From NCBI GenBank assembly GCA_007693595.1, contig REDI01000032.1, positions 49,302 to 113,301 of the forward strand: a DNA stretch of 64,000 bases, in the 5' to 3' direction. The position numbers and the translations under genes were made by a program. Positions within the stretch are counted from its first letter, which is position 1, and every line of letters starts with the position of its first letter. Under the pieces are notes generated by a model. It had not been told where the DNA came from. It saw only the letters and a list, made by a program, of their open reading frames with translations, and made no database searches. Positions 51,869-60,519 of the stretch are shown piece by piece. Source of the stretch: Deltaproteobacteria bacterium. Lineage in GTDB: Bacteria > Myxococcota_A > UBA796 > GCA-2862545.

Positions 51869-52729
51869 ACCCTTCGATCCGGCCGCGCAGAGCCGATCGA
51901 GCGGACAGGAGGGGCAGGTGAGGGGATCGCGATAGCCCAGGCAGCGGCCGCTGATCCCGAGCTGGGCCAAAGCGAAGTCGTAGCGCACCGGATCGCCGGG
52001 GCAGAGCTGGGCGAGGATCTCGGTGAGCTCCAGCGCGGTGCGCCAAGAGGCGTCTCTTCGTTGGGTCAGCCCGAGGAAGGTACAGATCCGTAAGACATGG
52101 GTATCGACCGGCAGCACGAGGTCGGCCGGGTCCAGAGCCCGCCAGATCCCCAGATCCACCCCCTCTTCGGCGGGTCGAACCATCCATCGTAGGAAGAGGT
52201 TCCACCGCTTGCACGCCGAGCCTCCGGCGGGGGAGGCGAGCAGGTAGCCCAGCCCCCGCGAGATCGGCGAGGAGCCGGTGGCGTCGCGGAGGGTCGAGAC
52301 CGCGCGACCCAAGCGATCACGCACCGGACCGGGCCCTCCGAAGAGCGCCTCCAACGATCCCTGCTCGCGGATCACGGTCCGCGCTCCCGCCATCAAGGCG
52401 ATCAGGTCTGGACCGCGGGCCCAGCGATAGTAGAGCTGCTCCACCGCTCCCGCCTCGGGCTCGAAGTCGGAGAGGGTGCGGGCGTAGGGACCACCGCCCC
52501 GATCGAGCCAGTCGAACCACGCATCGAGGGGGCGCCGGAAGAGGTCGACCTTGCCGAAGGCCAGGCTTGCAGCGTAGAGCCCGGCGATCTCCTGGTCGCG
52601 CGGATCGGTGTATCGCCTGGGATAGCTCACCGGATCGTGGACCGTTCGGGCGGCGAGATCGGTGGCGTCGATCAGGGCATCGAGGTGCTGGCGCAAGGTC
52701 TCGACGCGCCGGAGCGGCAGCCGAGGCAT
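51851..52729 (-). CDS. HhH/Fe-S DNA-glycosylase-like protein (TIGR02757 family)
   Basis: 292 residues. FGKVDLFRRPLDAWFDWLDRGGGPY and SACKRWNLFLRWMVRP are typical of the TIGR02757 family. PVDTHVLRI carries the DxH shared with HhH-GPD glycosylases. The C-terminal C-x8-C-x2-C-x5-C resembles the 4Fe-4S loop of endonuclease III. A DNA-repair role is inferred. Its ATG is one base past the stop of the methyltransferase gene, so the two are coupled. It overlaps the MYXO-CTERM gene end by 18 bases. Confidence 0.82.
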   Translation of the reverse strand: MPRLPLRRVETLRQHLDALIDATDLAARTVHDPVSYPRRYTDPRDQEIAGLYAASLAFGKVDLFRRPLDAWFDWLDRGGGPYARTLSDFEPEAGAVEQLYYRWARGPDLIALMAGARTVIREQGSLEALFGGPGPVRDRLGRAVSTLRDATGSSPISRGLGYLLASPAGGSACKRWNLFLRWMVRPAEEGVDLGIWRALDPADLVLPVDTHVLRICTFLGLTQRRDASWRTALELTEILAQLCPGDPVRYDFALAQLGISGRCLGYRDPLTCPSCPLDRLCAAGSKGSATSA

Positions 52730-52730
52730 C

Positions 52731-53897
52731 TCAGCGCACCCGCCAGCGCTGTTGCCCCTCGCTCGGGCCCAAGGTCCAGGTGATCTCGACCTCGAGGGAG
52801 CGACGATCGTCGGGGGCGGGAGAGAAGGCGACCTGGAGCGCGAGGGTGGCGCCGCCCTCAGGCACACGGAGGGGAGGGAGCGGCAAGAAGCACTGGCGCC
52901 AGTGGGTCGGCGGGGCGTCGGGGCTCGTCGAGAGCATCAGGGCGCTGGCGTCGTAGACGTCGAACCATCCGGCGAAGCCGTGGAGGGGGCCCTCGGGAAG
53001 CTCGAAGGTCGCTCGGCCCTGGGCGGGATCCTTGGAGGGGTAGGCGAGGCTGGCGAAGGCTTGCCCCGGCGCAAGCAGACCCTCGGCTGGGACGTCGACG
53101 ACGCGTCCCCGCCCCATCGCCGAGTGGCGCAGCGGGCTGAGGTCGACGCCGTGCAACGTGGTGAAGGGATCGAGGGTCTCGCGGTAGAGCACCTCGCTGC
53201 GTACCGGCGCGAGGTGCAACGACAAGCCATCGGGGAGCACACGGCCTGAGGGCTTGAGGTTGTTCTGGGCACAGGCCATCAGATCCGGCACCGAGCCCTC
53301 GGCCAGCGCCAGGGCGCCGAAGGTCTCGCTCACGATCAGATCGACCGGCTCGGCGACCTGCACCTTGCCGAAGTCGCCGCGCACCGGCTCCACCACGCCC
53401 CCGAGCTCGTTGTGAGCGATGGTCTGCTTGGCCAGCGTGAGGACCTCGCTGTTGTCGACGGCGAAGACCCTGCGCGCTCCCGCCCTGGCGGCCAGGCAGG
53501 CGAGCAGCCCCGACCCCGTTCCCGCATCGAGCACCACCATGCCGGGCTCGACCGCGGCCTGGATCGCGCGGGCGTAGGCGTCGACCCGCGCCTGATCACC
53601 CAGCATTCGACGATGGATCTCGATCCCGGCGAAGTTGTGGAAAAAGACCGGGGTGTCATCCGCCTGTTCCGGCGAGATGAGCAGCCCCGCGCCGACCAGG
53701 CCGTCGTACAGGCCCGCCATCTGCGGCCCCATGGCCTGTGCGACCTGCTCACGGGTCGTGGGACGGGCGCACATCGCGAGGATCGCGATCGCGGGAGGCG
53801 GCAGGCGCGCGGCGACCCCATGAGCCTGGGAGCGCACCATCAGGCTCGTGCCCTCGTCGAAGGAGAAGGAGAGGTCGGAGAGGCGGACGTGCTGCAT
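52731..53897 (-). CDS. PRMT-type arginine methyltransferase with PqqD-like N-terminus
   Basis: 388 residues from the ATG at 53897 (TTGGAG upstream). The first 75 resemble a PqqD/peptide-recognition fold (LSDLSFSFDEGTSLMVRS). The rest is a PRMT-like enzyme: a substrate helix (HRRMLGDQARVDAYARAI), SAM motif VLDAGTGSG (122-130), the double-E loop (Glu191 in VSETFG, Glu200), and the THW loop at 331-333 (PTHWRQCFL). In eukaryotes this set marks protein arginine methyltransferases; close versions are uncommon in bacteria. It should transfer methyl from SAM to Arg. The substrate is unknown. Confidence 0.85.
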   Translation of the reverse strand: MQHVRLSDLSFSFDEGTSLMVRSQAHGVAARLPPPAIAILAMCARPTTREQVAQAMGPQMAGLYDGLVGAGLLISPEQADDTPVFFHNFAGIEIHRRMLGDQARVDAYARAIQAAVEPGMVVLDAGTGSGLLACLAARAGARRVFAVDNSEVLTLAKQTIAHNELGGVVEPVRGDFGKVQVAEPVDLIVSETFGALALAEGSVPDLMACAQNNLKPSGRVLPDGLSLHLAPVRSEVLYRETLDPFTTLHGVDLSPLRHSAMGRGRVVDVPAEGLLAPGQAFASLAYPSKDPAQGRATFELPEGPLHGFAGWFDVYDASALMLSTSPDAPPTHWRQCFLPLPPLRVPEGGATLALQVAFSPAPDDRRSLEVEITWTLGPSEGQQRWRVR

Positions 53898-54200
53898 AGA
53901 GGCTCCAAGGGTGGCGGCTCCCATCCTAACGCAGGCTCGGGTTCTCGAACTCGGGCCCGCGGCTGCTCCGACCCGTGTTGAGTTCCGCGAGCGCGAAGAG
54001 GGATCCTCTCCGTTCGGGGCAGAGGATTGTCACTTGCTGTCGTTCCGAGCGGCGGACAGGGGACGCGACGCTGTCGGTTTCGAGCCGTAGAACCTGACTC
54101 GTTCGGAGTTGCGCTTCTTGCAGGTGCGAGACGGGAGAGGCCCCCCCCCTTTACGAGACCGCCCGCTGTGGACACCTTCTTGACATGTCCCGGAGGTCCT
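53898..54200. other. 303-base divergent intergenic region
   Basis: Between the leftward methyltransferase gene and the rightward secreted-protein gene. It holds a C9 run (54141-54149) and no recognised gene, RNA or clear promoter. Confidence 0.5.
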
Positions 54201-55202
54201 ATGAAGTTTCCAGCGCTCGGCTTGCTCACGTCCCTCCTGGCTTCGCCGAGCCTGGCGCTGGCTGGCTCTCCTTCTGCCGAAGAGGGCTTCTCCATCGCGA
54301 CGCAGGAGCGCATCTACATCGACTCCTCGGTGCGCTTGCCGCTCTTCATGTGGTTTCTCTCGGACTTCAACCGAGAGGTGCGCGTCACCGGCTTCGACAT
54401 CGAGCTCGTCATGACCTGCACCGGCGAGTCGACCAACCGGCGGAACACCGAGGTCCGCTGTCGGATCGACGACGCCGCGCTTCAGGGGATCCCCCTGCCT
54501 GCCGAGCGCGGTCGCCTCGGCCCCGTGCTGGAAGAGATGAAGGACAAGATGGTCGGCTCGGTGCTCGTCCTGCAAGTGCGCAAGGACGGCAAGGTCCGCA
54601 ACGTCAACCTCCGCGAGGCCTATCGCGACGGCCGCCAGCACCGACGCATCCGACTGATGAACGAGAACCTGCGCCTGGTGCTGAGCCGCGCCATCGCAGG
54701 CTTCGATCTCCAACGCCCCAAGGGCCCCTTGAAGCCCGAGATGACCTGGGGGCAGCGCGACACCCTGCTCACCGCCGCCCCGGTGACGGTGGGCACCCTG
54801 GGCTCGACCCAGATCGTGCACCAGAGCCGGGAGGGGGAGGGGGGCTACGTGCTGGTTCGCTCCGACGGCGAGGCCATGATCGCTCCGGCCGGGATCCGCG
54901 GTGGGGAGCCCCGCAACTTCTTCGAGGCGCGGATCGCCGTCGAGTCGGTGCACGAGCCCGAGACGGGTCGGGTGAGCGCCCGCGCCTGGACGGTCGTCGC
55001 CGAGCCGACCGCCTCCTCGGCGATCGCCGAGGGCTTCCGGGGGATCCCCTATGTGCAGAACGGCCGCATGGTGGCCCTCAAAGATCACGAAGTGCCCGAG
55101 CTGCGCAAGACCGAAGAGATCGATCCGGATGGTCCCCAGGCCTCTGCCCTGCAAGTGAGCGATAGTCAGGGGCCTGACACCCGCTCGCGTCGCGACTGGT
55201 GA
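54201..55202 (+). CDS. Secreted protein of unknown function
   Basis: 333 residues. CGGAGG is 5 bases before the ATG. MKFPALGLLTSLLASPSLALAG is a Sec signal cleaved near residue 22. The mature part is mostly beta with MTCTGESTNRRNTEVRC forming a possible disulphide. The C-terminus has GFRGIPYVQNGRMVALKDHEVPELRK. No enzyme motif was recognised. It is followed by a Trm112-like gene 47 bases later. Confidence 0.65.
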   Translation: MKFPALGLLTSLLASPSLALAGSPSAEEGFSIATQERIYIDSSVRLPLFMWFLSDFNREVRVTGFDIELVMTCTGESTNRRNTEVRCRIDDAALQGIPLPAERGRLGPVLEEMKDKMVGSVLVLQVRKDGKVRNVNLREAYRDGRQHRRIRLMNENLRLVLSRAIAGFDLQRPKGPLKPEMTWGQRDTLLTAAPVTVGTLGSTQIVHQSREGEGGYVLVRSDGEAMIAPAGIRGGEPRNFFEARIAVESVHEPETGRVSARAWTVVAEPTASSAIAEGFRGIPYVQNGRMVALKDHEVPELRKTEEIDPDGPQASALQVSDSQGPDTRSRRDW

Positions 55203-55249
55203 TCGGGAGCGCGCTCGCCTCGGTCCCCGTTGCACGCTAGGGGGCTCGC

Positions 55250-55465
55250 ATGTCGACGCGACCCTGGTCCCTGGATCCCGAGCTGCGCGCCCTGCTCGTC
55301 TGCCCGCTGACGCGGGGAGAGCTACTCGACGTCGATCGCGGCTTGTTCAGCCCCGAGGCAGACCTCGTCTACCCGGTGGTCGACGGCGTCCCCTACCTGC
55401 TCCGAGAGCTGGCGATCGAGCCCACGCCCCAGGAGCGGGCGCGGGTCGACGACTCCCCGAGCTGA
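55250..55465 (+). CDS. Trm112-like small protein
   Basis: 71 residues with the LVCPLTRGEL start and YPVVDGVPYLL end seen in Trm112/YcaR-family proteins. Family members usually have two Cys pairs for zinc; here only one Cys of the first pair is seen, so zinc binding is doubtful. Bacterial members are of unknown function. The glycosyltransferase starts 6 bases after its stop, so the two are likely co-transcribed. Confidence 0.7.
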   Translation: MSTRPWSLDPELRALLVCPLTRGELLDVDRGLFSPEADLVYPVVDGVPYLLRELAIEPTPQERARVDDSPS

Positions 55466-55471
55466 TCGCCG

Positions 55472-56554
55472 ATGCGCGTCCTTCACCTCGACGCAGCCGC
55501 GGAGTGGCGTGGGGGGCAGACCCAGCTTCGCCTGCTCCTCCGACACGCGCCGGGCACCCACGGGGTCATGCTCCCCAAAGATGCCCCCCTTCGGCCGAAG
55601 CTGGACGAAGACGGCGCACGGATCTGCGGCGATCTGCCCCACGGCTGGCTCGCGAGCGCTCGGCCCCTAAAGCAGGCGATCACCCTCTTTGAGCCTGAGA
55701 TGATCGCAGCCCACACCCCTCAGGCCCACGCCCTGGCGGTCCGGGCCGCCGGGGCGCTGCCCGTGATCGTCCACCGCAGGGTTGACTTCGCTCCGGGAAC
55801 GAGCCCGCTCACGCGCGCCCGATACCGCGCCGCCCAAGGCTACGTCTGTGTGAGCGAGGCCGTCCGAAGGGTCCTGTTGGACTACGGGGTGCCTCCCGAG
55901 CGGGCCCTCGTAGTCCGAGACGGGGTCGAGGTGAGCGCCCACCGGCCTGACCCCGAGGGGGCCGCCAGACTCCGCGCTTCGCTGGGACTCGCGGCCTCCT
56001 GCCTGGCGATCGGCGCCGTCGGAGCGCTGGTGCCGCACAAGGGGCACCGGGTCCTCATCGAAGCCATGGCGTGGCTGCGAGCCCGCCGCCCCGATGTCGT
56101 GGCCTTGATCGCCGGCGAGGGCAAGGCGCGACGGTCCCTCCAAGCACAGATCGACCGACTCGGGGCGCCGGTCCGGCTCCTCGGGCAGCTCTCCGCGGCG
56201 GAGCTCCGGGGCCTGCACGGGGCGATCGAGCTGCTGGTCCACCCCTCGATCGAGGAGGGCCTCGGTCAAGCGGTGATCGAGGCGATGGCGGCTGGTGTTC
56301 CAGTGATCGCCAGCGACGCGGGGGGGCTGGCGGAGATCGTGCGTCCAGGCGAAACGGGACGCCTCGTCCCTCCAGACCATCCCGACGCCCTCGCCGAGAC
56401 CCTGCACCATGCGCTGCTGAACAGATCCGAGGGACAGCGCATGGCCCTTGAGGCCCGCTCGTTCGTCCGTCACCACCTCAGCGCAGAGGGGATGGCTCAG
56501 CGAACGACCCAGGCCTATCAGAAGCTCCTTTTAGGGGCTGCGACGGATGCATAG
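55472..56554 (+). CDS. Glycosyltransferase family 4
   Basis: 360 residues of the GT-B fold. The N-terminal half begins RVLHLDAAAEWRGGQTQLRLL. The C-terminal donor domain has VGALVPHKGHRVLIEAM, LLGQLSAAELRGL and HPSIEEGLGQAVIEAMAAGVPVIASDAGGLAEIV, with the EX7E-type glutamates. It transfers a sugar from a nucleotide-sugar to a glycan or lipid acceptor. The substrate is not known; no polysaccharide cluster is around it. Confidence 0.9.
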   Translation: MRVLHLDAAAEWRGGQTQLRLLLRHAPGTHGVMLPKDAPLRPKLDEDGARICGDLPHGWLASARPLKQAITLFEPEMIAAHTPQAHALAVRAAGALPVIVHRRVDFAPGTSPLTRARYRAAQGYVCVSEAVRRVLLDYGVPPERALVVRDGVEVSAHRPDPEGAARLRASLGLAASCLAIGAVGALVPHKGHRVLIEAMAWLRARRPDVVALIAGEGKARRSLQAQIDRLGAPVRLLGQLSAAELRGLHGAIELLVHPSIEEGLGQAVIEAMAAGVPVIASDAGGLAEIVRPGETGRLVPPDHPDALAETLHHALLNRSEGQRMALEARSFVRHHLSAEGMAQRTTQAYQKLLLGAATDA

Positions 56555-56592
56555 AGCCGCTACAGAGGGCGTGGAACACTCTGGAGGTCTCG

Positions 56593-57234
56593 ATGCGTAG
56601 GTGGTGGGTAGGGCTCTTCGGTGCGGCGTGTGTCTGGGGCACCTCCGAGCCCGCGCCGCCCCCGTCGGCGGCGGAGGAGCCCGCACCGCCCACCACCGAG
56701 CGCCAGTTCTGCGTCCTTCGCCACGCCGAGGCCTACCAGAACCTCGACACGCCCCTCGAAGAGCTGCCCTTGGGCATGGCTGACAGCCTCACCGACGAGG
56801 GTCAGGCTCAGGCTCGAAGGGCGGGGCAGGCCCTCCCACGGCCGGTGGGCATGGTCGTCGCGAGCCCGACAGGGCGCACGCTTCAGACCGCCGAGCTGCT
56901 AGGGGTCGAGGCCCCGATCCACGTCGACGCCCGCGCGGTGAAGCTCTCGGGCGAGGTCTCGTGGCGAGAGCGAGTCGAGGCAGCCCGATCCGGCCAGGAT
57001 CTCGAACCCGACGGGGGCGAGTCCTTCGCGCTGGCGCAGCGCCGCGCGACGGCTCTCCTAAAGCGGGTGCGCGAGCAGACCCCCGAGGGGCACCACGCCG
57101 TCGTCGTTACCCACGGCGATCAGGGCCCCATCTTGGCGGGGGAGTTGGCGAGCACCCCGCTCTTGAAGCGGCCGACCGAGCACGCGATCGAGACGGGTGA
57201 GCTGGTGTGTCAGCCGATGGATGGGCAGAAATAG
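56593..57234 (+). CDS. Exported histidine phosphatase-family protein
   Basis: 213 residues. MRRWWVGLFGAACVWGT is a signal with possible lipobox GAAC. The mature part has the phosphoglycerate-mutase-like motif VLRHAEAY (phospho-His), SPTGRTLQTAELLG and VVVTHGDQGP. It would hydrolyse a phosphomonoester in the periplasm. The Pro/Ala linker after the signal suggests a tethered protein. Confidence 0.82.
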   Translation: MRRWWVGLFGAACVWGTSEPAPPPSAAEEPAPPTTERQFCVLRHAEAYQNLDTPLEELPLGMADSLTDEGQAQARRAGQALPRPVGMVVASPTGRTLQTAELLGVEAPIHVDARAVKLSGEVSWRERVEAARSGQDLEPDGGESFALAQRRATALLKRVREQTPEGHHAVVVTHGDQGPILAGELASTPLLKRPTEHAIETGELVCQPMDGQK

Positions 57235-57313
57235 CCCCACTTTGTCTATCGGAATCCCTGGACCTGGTGGTAGAGTGACGGAGGCTGTGTCTTCGCGAAC
57301 CTCGGAGATCTCG

Positions 57314-59176
57314 ATGCGCTCCTCCTACCTCCTGATCAGCGCCATTCTCTTCGCGGCGTGTAACGAAACGGGTCTCACCCTCCGTCAGGACCAAGGCGAC
57401 CCGCAGGGCGACGACAGCGGCGTCCGTCCGGGTGGGGGGCACACGGTGTCCGACGAGTGCGCCCTCGCGGCGCCGGGAGCGGGCGACGTGGGTATCGACG
57501 AGTCCTGCACCCACCCCACCGTGGTCGTCGACGACCCGTGGAACGTCGAGATCAAATGGCAGTATACCGTCGCGAGCGGATCGGGCTCCTACGTGATGCC
57601 GGCGGTGGGCAACCTCAACGACGACAACGGGGATGGGCGCATCGACGAGAACGATCGGCCCGACATCGTCTTCGCCAGTCTCAGTGGCGAGGTCGTCGCT
57701 CTCCACGGCGATGGATCCGGCGAACTCTGGACCTTCTCGGGGATCAATGGCCAGGGAGGCGTCGCGATCGCCGATCTCGATCACAACGGCCTCCCCGAGG
57801 TCGTCGCATGGACGAGCACCAATCAGGTGGTGGCGATCAACGCGGATGGTACCGAGAAGTGGCGCAGTCCGGTGATCAACGGCATGGGGATGTACCCTCA
57901 GCCCGTCATCGGCGACCTCGATGGCGACGGCACGGTCGAGGTCGTCATGGACGTCGCGGTCGTCAACGGCGCCGATGGCTCCCTGCGGGCCATGCTGCCC
58001 ACACCCACCGTGCCGTGGCGCGCCCCGGTCATCGCCGACCTCGACGCCGACGGGGTCGCCGAGATCCTCCTGGGCGATCGAGTCTACCGACCCGACGGCA
58101 CCATCAAGTGGTCCGTACCGAACACCCGAACCACGAGCAGCTGGGACTCCGTCTTCGCGGCGGTCGCCGACATCGACGGGGACATCGGGGGCGAGAGCTT
58201 CTGGGTGTGGGGCGGGCACATGCACGTCATGGACGACGACGGCACCCTGATCCGCACGGTCGACCTGCCCGGTCCTCCCAACCGACCGGGCCCACCGGCG
58301 ATCGCCGACTTCGACGGTGACGGCGAGGTCGAGATCGTCGTCCCCATGGGCACGCTCATCGGCATGTTCGAGGTCGATGGCACTCTTCGCTGGACCCAGA
58401 CCATGCGTGACGAGTCTGGCATCGCCGGGGTCAGCGGCTACGACATCGACGGGGACGGAGCCTATGAAGCGATCTTCGCCGACGAGGTCGCCATTCGCAT
58501 CTACGACGGGCGCACCGGGACCATCCGCTACGAGAACTTCAGCCACAGCTCGGCCACCGTGTGGGAGTATCCGGTCATCGCCGACCTCGACAACGACGGC
58601 TCCGCCGAGATCATCATCACCTCTCAGGGGAGCCCCTGGCGCGGGATCACGGTCTTTGGGCACGCCGGGAGTGGCTGGGCCAAGTCCGGTCCGGTCTGGT
58701 CTGTTCACGACTTCGCCATGTCCAACATCAACCAAGATGTCAGCGTCCCCAGTCCACCGCCCTTGCCCTGGACCACGCACAACGTCTTCCGGGCTCGCCC
58801 GGCTGTCGACAACTACGGCAACGACCTCCAAGTCCAGATCACCGAGACCTGCGCGACGGGCTGCCAAGACCAAGACCACGTCCAGATCGCCGTCCAGCCC
58901 TTCAACACCGGCTTCATGCCTGTCCAGTCGGGGATCCCCGTCGCGCTGTATGCCCGAAATGGGGCGGTCTTAGACCTGATCGAGGTCTGGACCATCCCCG
59001 GCGAGATCGGACCGGGCGAGATGCCCGCGGGCCACGTCTTCAACCTCCACCACAGCCAGCTCGGGCCCGACGGCGTGATGGTGCGGATCGACGACGACGG
59101 CACCGGAGTCGGGCTGGTGTTCGAGTGCAACGAAGACAATAACGAAGCGGAGTGGTTCGGCCCCTCGTGTGACTGA
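57314..59176 (+). CDS. FG-GAP/VCBS-repeat lipoprotein
   Basis: 620 residues. Signal MRSSYLLISAILFAAC has lipobox AAC. The body carries many VCBS/FG-GAP blades with Ca loops (IADLDHNGLPEVVAW, IGDLDGDGTVEVVMD, IADLDADGVAEILLG, IADFDGDGEVEIVVP, IADLDNDGSAEIIIT). The last 120 residues resemble a CARDB-type Ig domain (QIAVQPFNTGFMPVQSGIPVALYARNG). It is likely a surface adhesin. It ends 8 bases from the convergent two-component gene. Confidence 0.86.
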   Translation: MRSSYLLISAILFAACNETGLTLRQDQGDPQGDDSGVRPGGGHTVSDECALAAPGAGDVGIDESCTHPTVVVDDPWNVEIKWQYTVASGSGSYVMPAVGNLNDDNGDGRIDENDRPDIVFASLSGEVVALHGDGSGELWTFSGINGQGGVAIADLDHNGLPEVVAWTSTNQVVAINADGTEKWRSPVINGMGMYPQPVIGDLDGDGTVEVVMDVAVVNGADGSLRAMLPTPTVPWRAPVIADLDADGVAEILLGDRVYRPDGTIKWSVPNTRTTSSWDSVFAAVADIDGDIGGESFWVWGGHMHVMDDDGTLIRTVDLPGPPNRPGPPAIADFDGDGEVEIVVPMGTLIGMFEVDGTLRWTQTMRDESGIAGVSGYDIDGDGAYEAIFADEVAIRIYDGRTGTIRYENFSHSSATVWEYPVIADLDNDGSAEIIITSQGSPWRGITVFGHAGSGWAKSGPVWSVHDFAMSNINQDVSVPSPPPLPWTTHNVFRARPAVDNYGNDLQVQITETCATGCQDQDHVQIAVQPFNTGFMPVQSGIPVALYARNGAVLDLIEVWTIPGEIGPGEMPAGHVFNLHHSQLGPDGVMVRIDDDGTGVGLVFECNEDNNEAEWFGPSCD

Positions 59177-59184
59177 GCTGTCGG

Positions 59185-60519
59185 CTACCGATAGGTCGAC
59201 GGATCGACCCCGTGCTTGCGCAGCAGTCGATACAGGCTCTCGCGCTCGACCCCGGCGTGGGTCGCCGCCTCCGTCACGTCGCCGCTCGTCCTTCGGAGGA
59301 TCGCTCGAAGATAGCGGGCGCCTGCTTCGGCGCGTGCCGCCTCCATGGCCTCGGACCAGGTCTGCGCTATCCACGGCTCGGCGCGTCCCTCGTCGCGAAG
59401 CTCCACCGGCAGGTGCTCTGGCAGGAGCTCGGGCCCGCTCGCCACCAGGCAGGCGCGCTCCACCGCGGCTCGAAGTTGACGAACATTGCCCGGCCAGGGG
59501 TGGTCTTCGAGGAGCTCGAGGGTCTGAGGGGCGAAGGTTCTTGCCTCGCAGCCGCGTTGGGCGCGGAGGAAGTGCTCGGCGAGCAGCCTGACGTCGCCGT
59601 GACGATCGCGCAGCGGTGGGAGGCGTAGAGTCGCGACGTTGAGCCGATACCAGAGGTCCTCTCGAAAGGCACCGGATTGAACCATGGCGGGGAGGTCCTG
59701 GTGGGTCGCGGCGATGACCCGGACATCGATGGATCGCTCTCGCGCCTCGCCGATCCGCCGCACGGCGCGCTCCTCGAGGGCGCGGGTCAGCCGGGCCTGA
59801 AGGCCGGGCCGCATCTCGCCGATCTCGTCGAGGAAGAGGCTGCCTCCTTCGGCCTCCTCGAAGAGGCCCGCGCGATCGCGATGGGCGCCGGTGAAGGCCC
59901 CCTTGACGTGACCGAAGAGCTCGCTCTCGAGGAGGTCCTCGGGGATCGCAGCGACATTCACCGCGACGAACCGGGCTTCGGCCCTTGGGCTGAGCTGATG
60001 CAGGGCGCGCGCGACCCGCTCCTTGCCCGTGCCTGTCTCGCCGAGCAGCAAGGCGGTCGCGTCGCTCGGCGCGATGCGCCGCACCAGATCCCCCAGCGAG
60101 CGCATGGCGGGTGAAGCGCCGATGAGTCCCGGAAGAACCGGCTCGGAGGTCGCCTGTCTCCCGCCTGTCAGGCGAAGGATGAGGGCGCGTGCCTCGTCGG
60201 GGTCGAAGGGCTTTGTGAGGTAGTCGGTCGCCCCAAGCCTCAGCGCCTCGACCGCCGTGTCCACCGTGGCGTAGGCTGTCATGAGCACGAAGCGGGCCTG
60301 CGGCTGGCGGGCACGGGTGGCTCGCAGGACCTCGATCCCGTCCACCTCAGGCATCTTCAGATCGCACAGGACGAGGTCGACGGGATGCTCCAGCGCCTCG
60401 AGGGCCGCCGCCCCTCCGTTCGCCGTGCGCACCTCGACGTGGCCGCGTAGAACCTTGGCGAGCAAGCGCAGCATGTTTGGCTTGTCATCGACGATGAGCA
60501 CGCGAGGTCGCGGCGTCAT
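59185..60519 (-). CDS. NtrC-family response regulator
   Basis: 444 residues. Receiver with Asp53 ([13 protein letters not shown]), AAA+ domain with Walker A GETGTGKE (160-167), an intact GAFTGA loop (207-212) for sigma54 contact, FLDEIGEM, and a Fis-type HTH ([22 protein letters not shown]). It activates sigma54 promoters when phosphorylated. Its ATG overlaps the sensor stop (ATGA), so it is paired with it. Confidence 0.95.
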   Translation of the reverse strand: MTPRPRVLIVDDKPNMLRLLAKVLRGHVEVRTANGGAAALEALEHPVDLVLCDLKMPEVDGIEVLRATRARQPQARFVLMTAYATVDTAVEALRLGATDYLTKPFDPDEARALILRLTGGRQATSEPVLPGLIGASPAMRSLGDLVRRIAPSDATALLLGETGTGKERVARALHQLSPRAEARFVAVNVAAIPEDLLESELFGHVKGAFTGAHRDRAGLFEEAEGGSLFLDEIGEMRPGLQARLTRALEERAVRRIGEARERSIDVRVIAATHQDLPAMVQSGAFREDLWYRLNVATLRLPPLRDRHGDVRLLAEHFLRAQRGCEARTFAPQTLELLEDHPWPGNVRQLRAAVERACLVASGPELLPEHLPVELRDEGRAEPWIAQTWSEAMEAARAEAGARYLRAILRRTSGDVTEAATHAGVERESLYRLLRKHGVDPSTYR

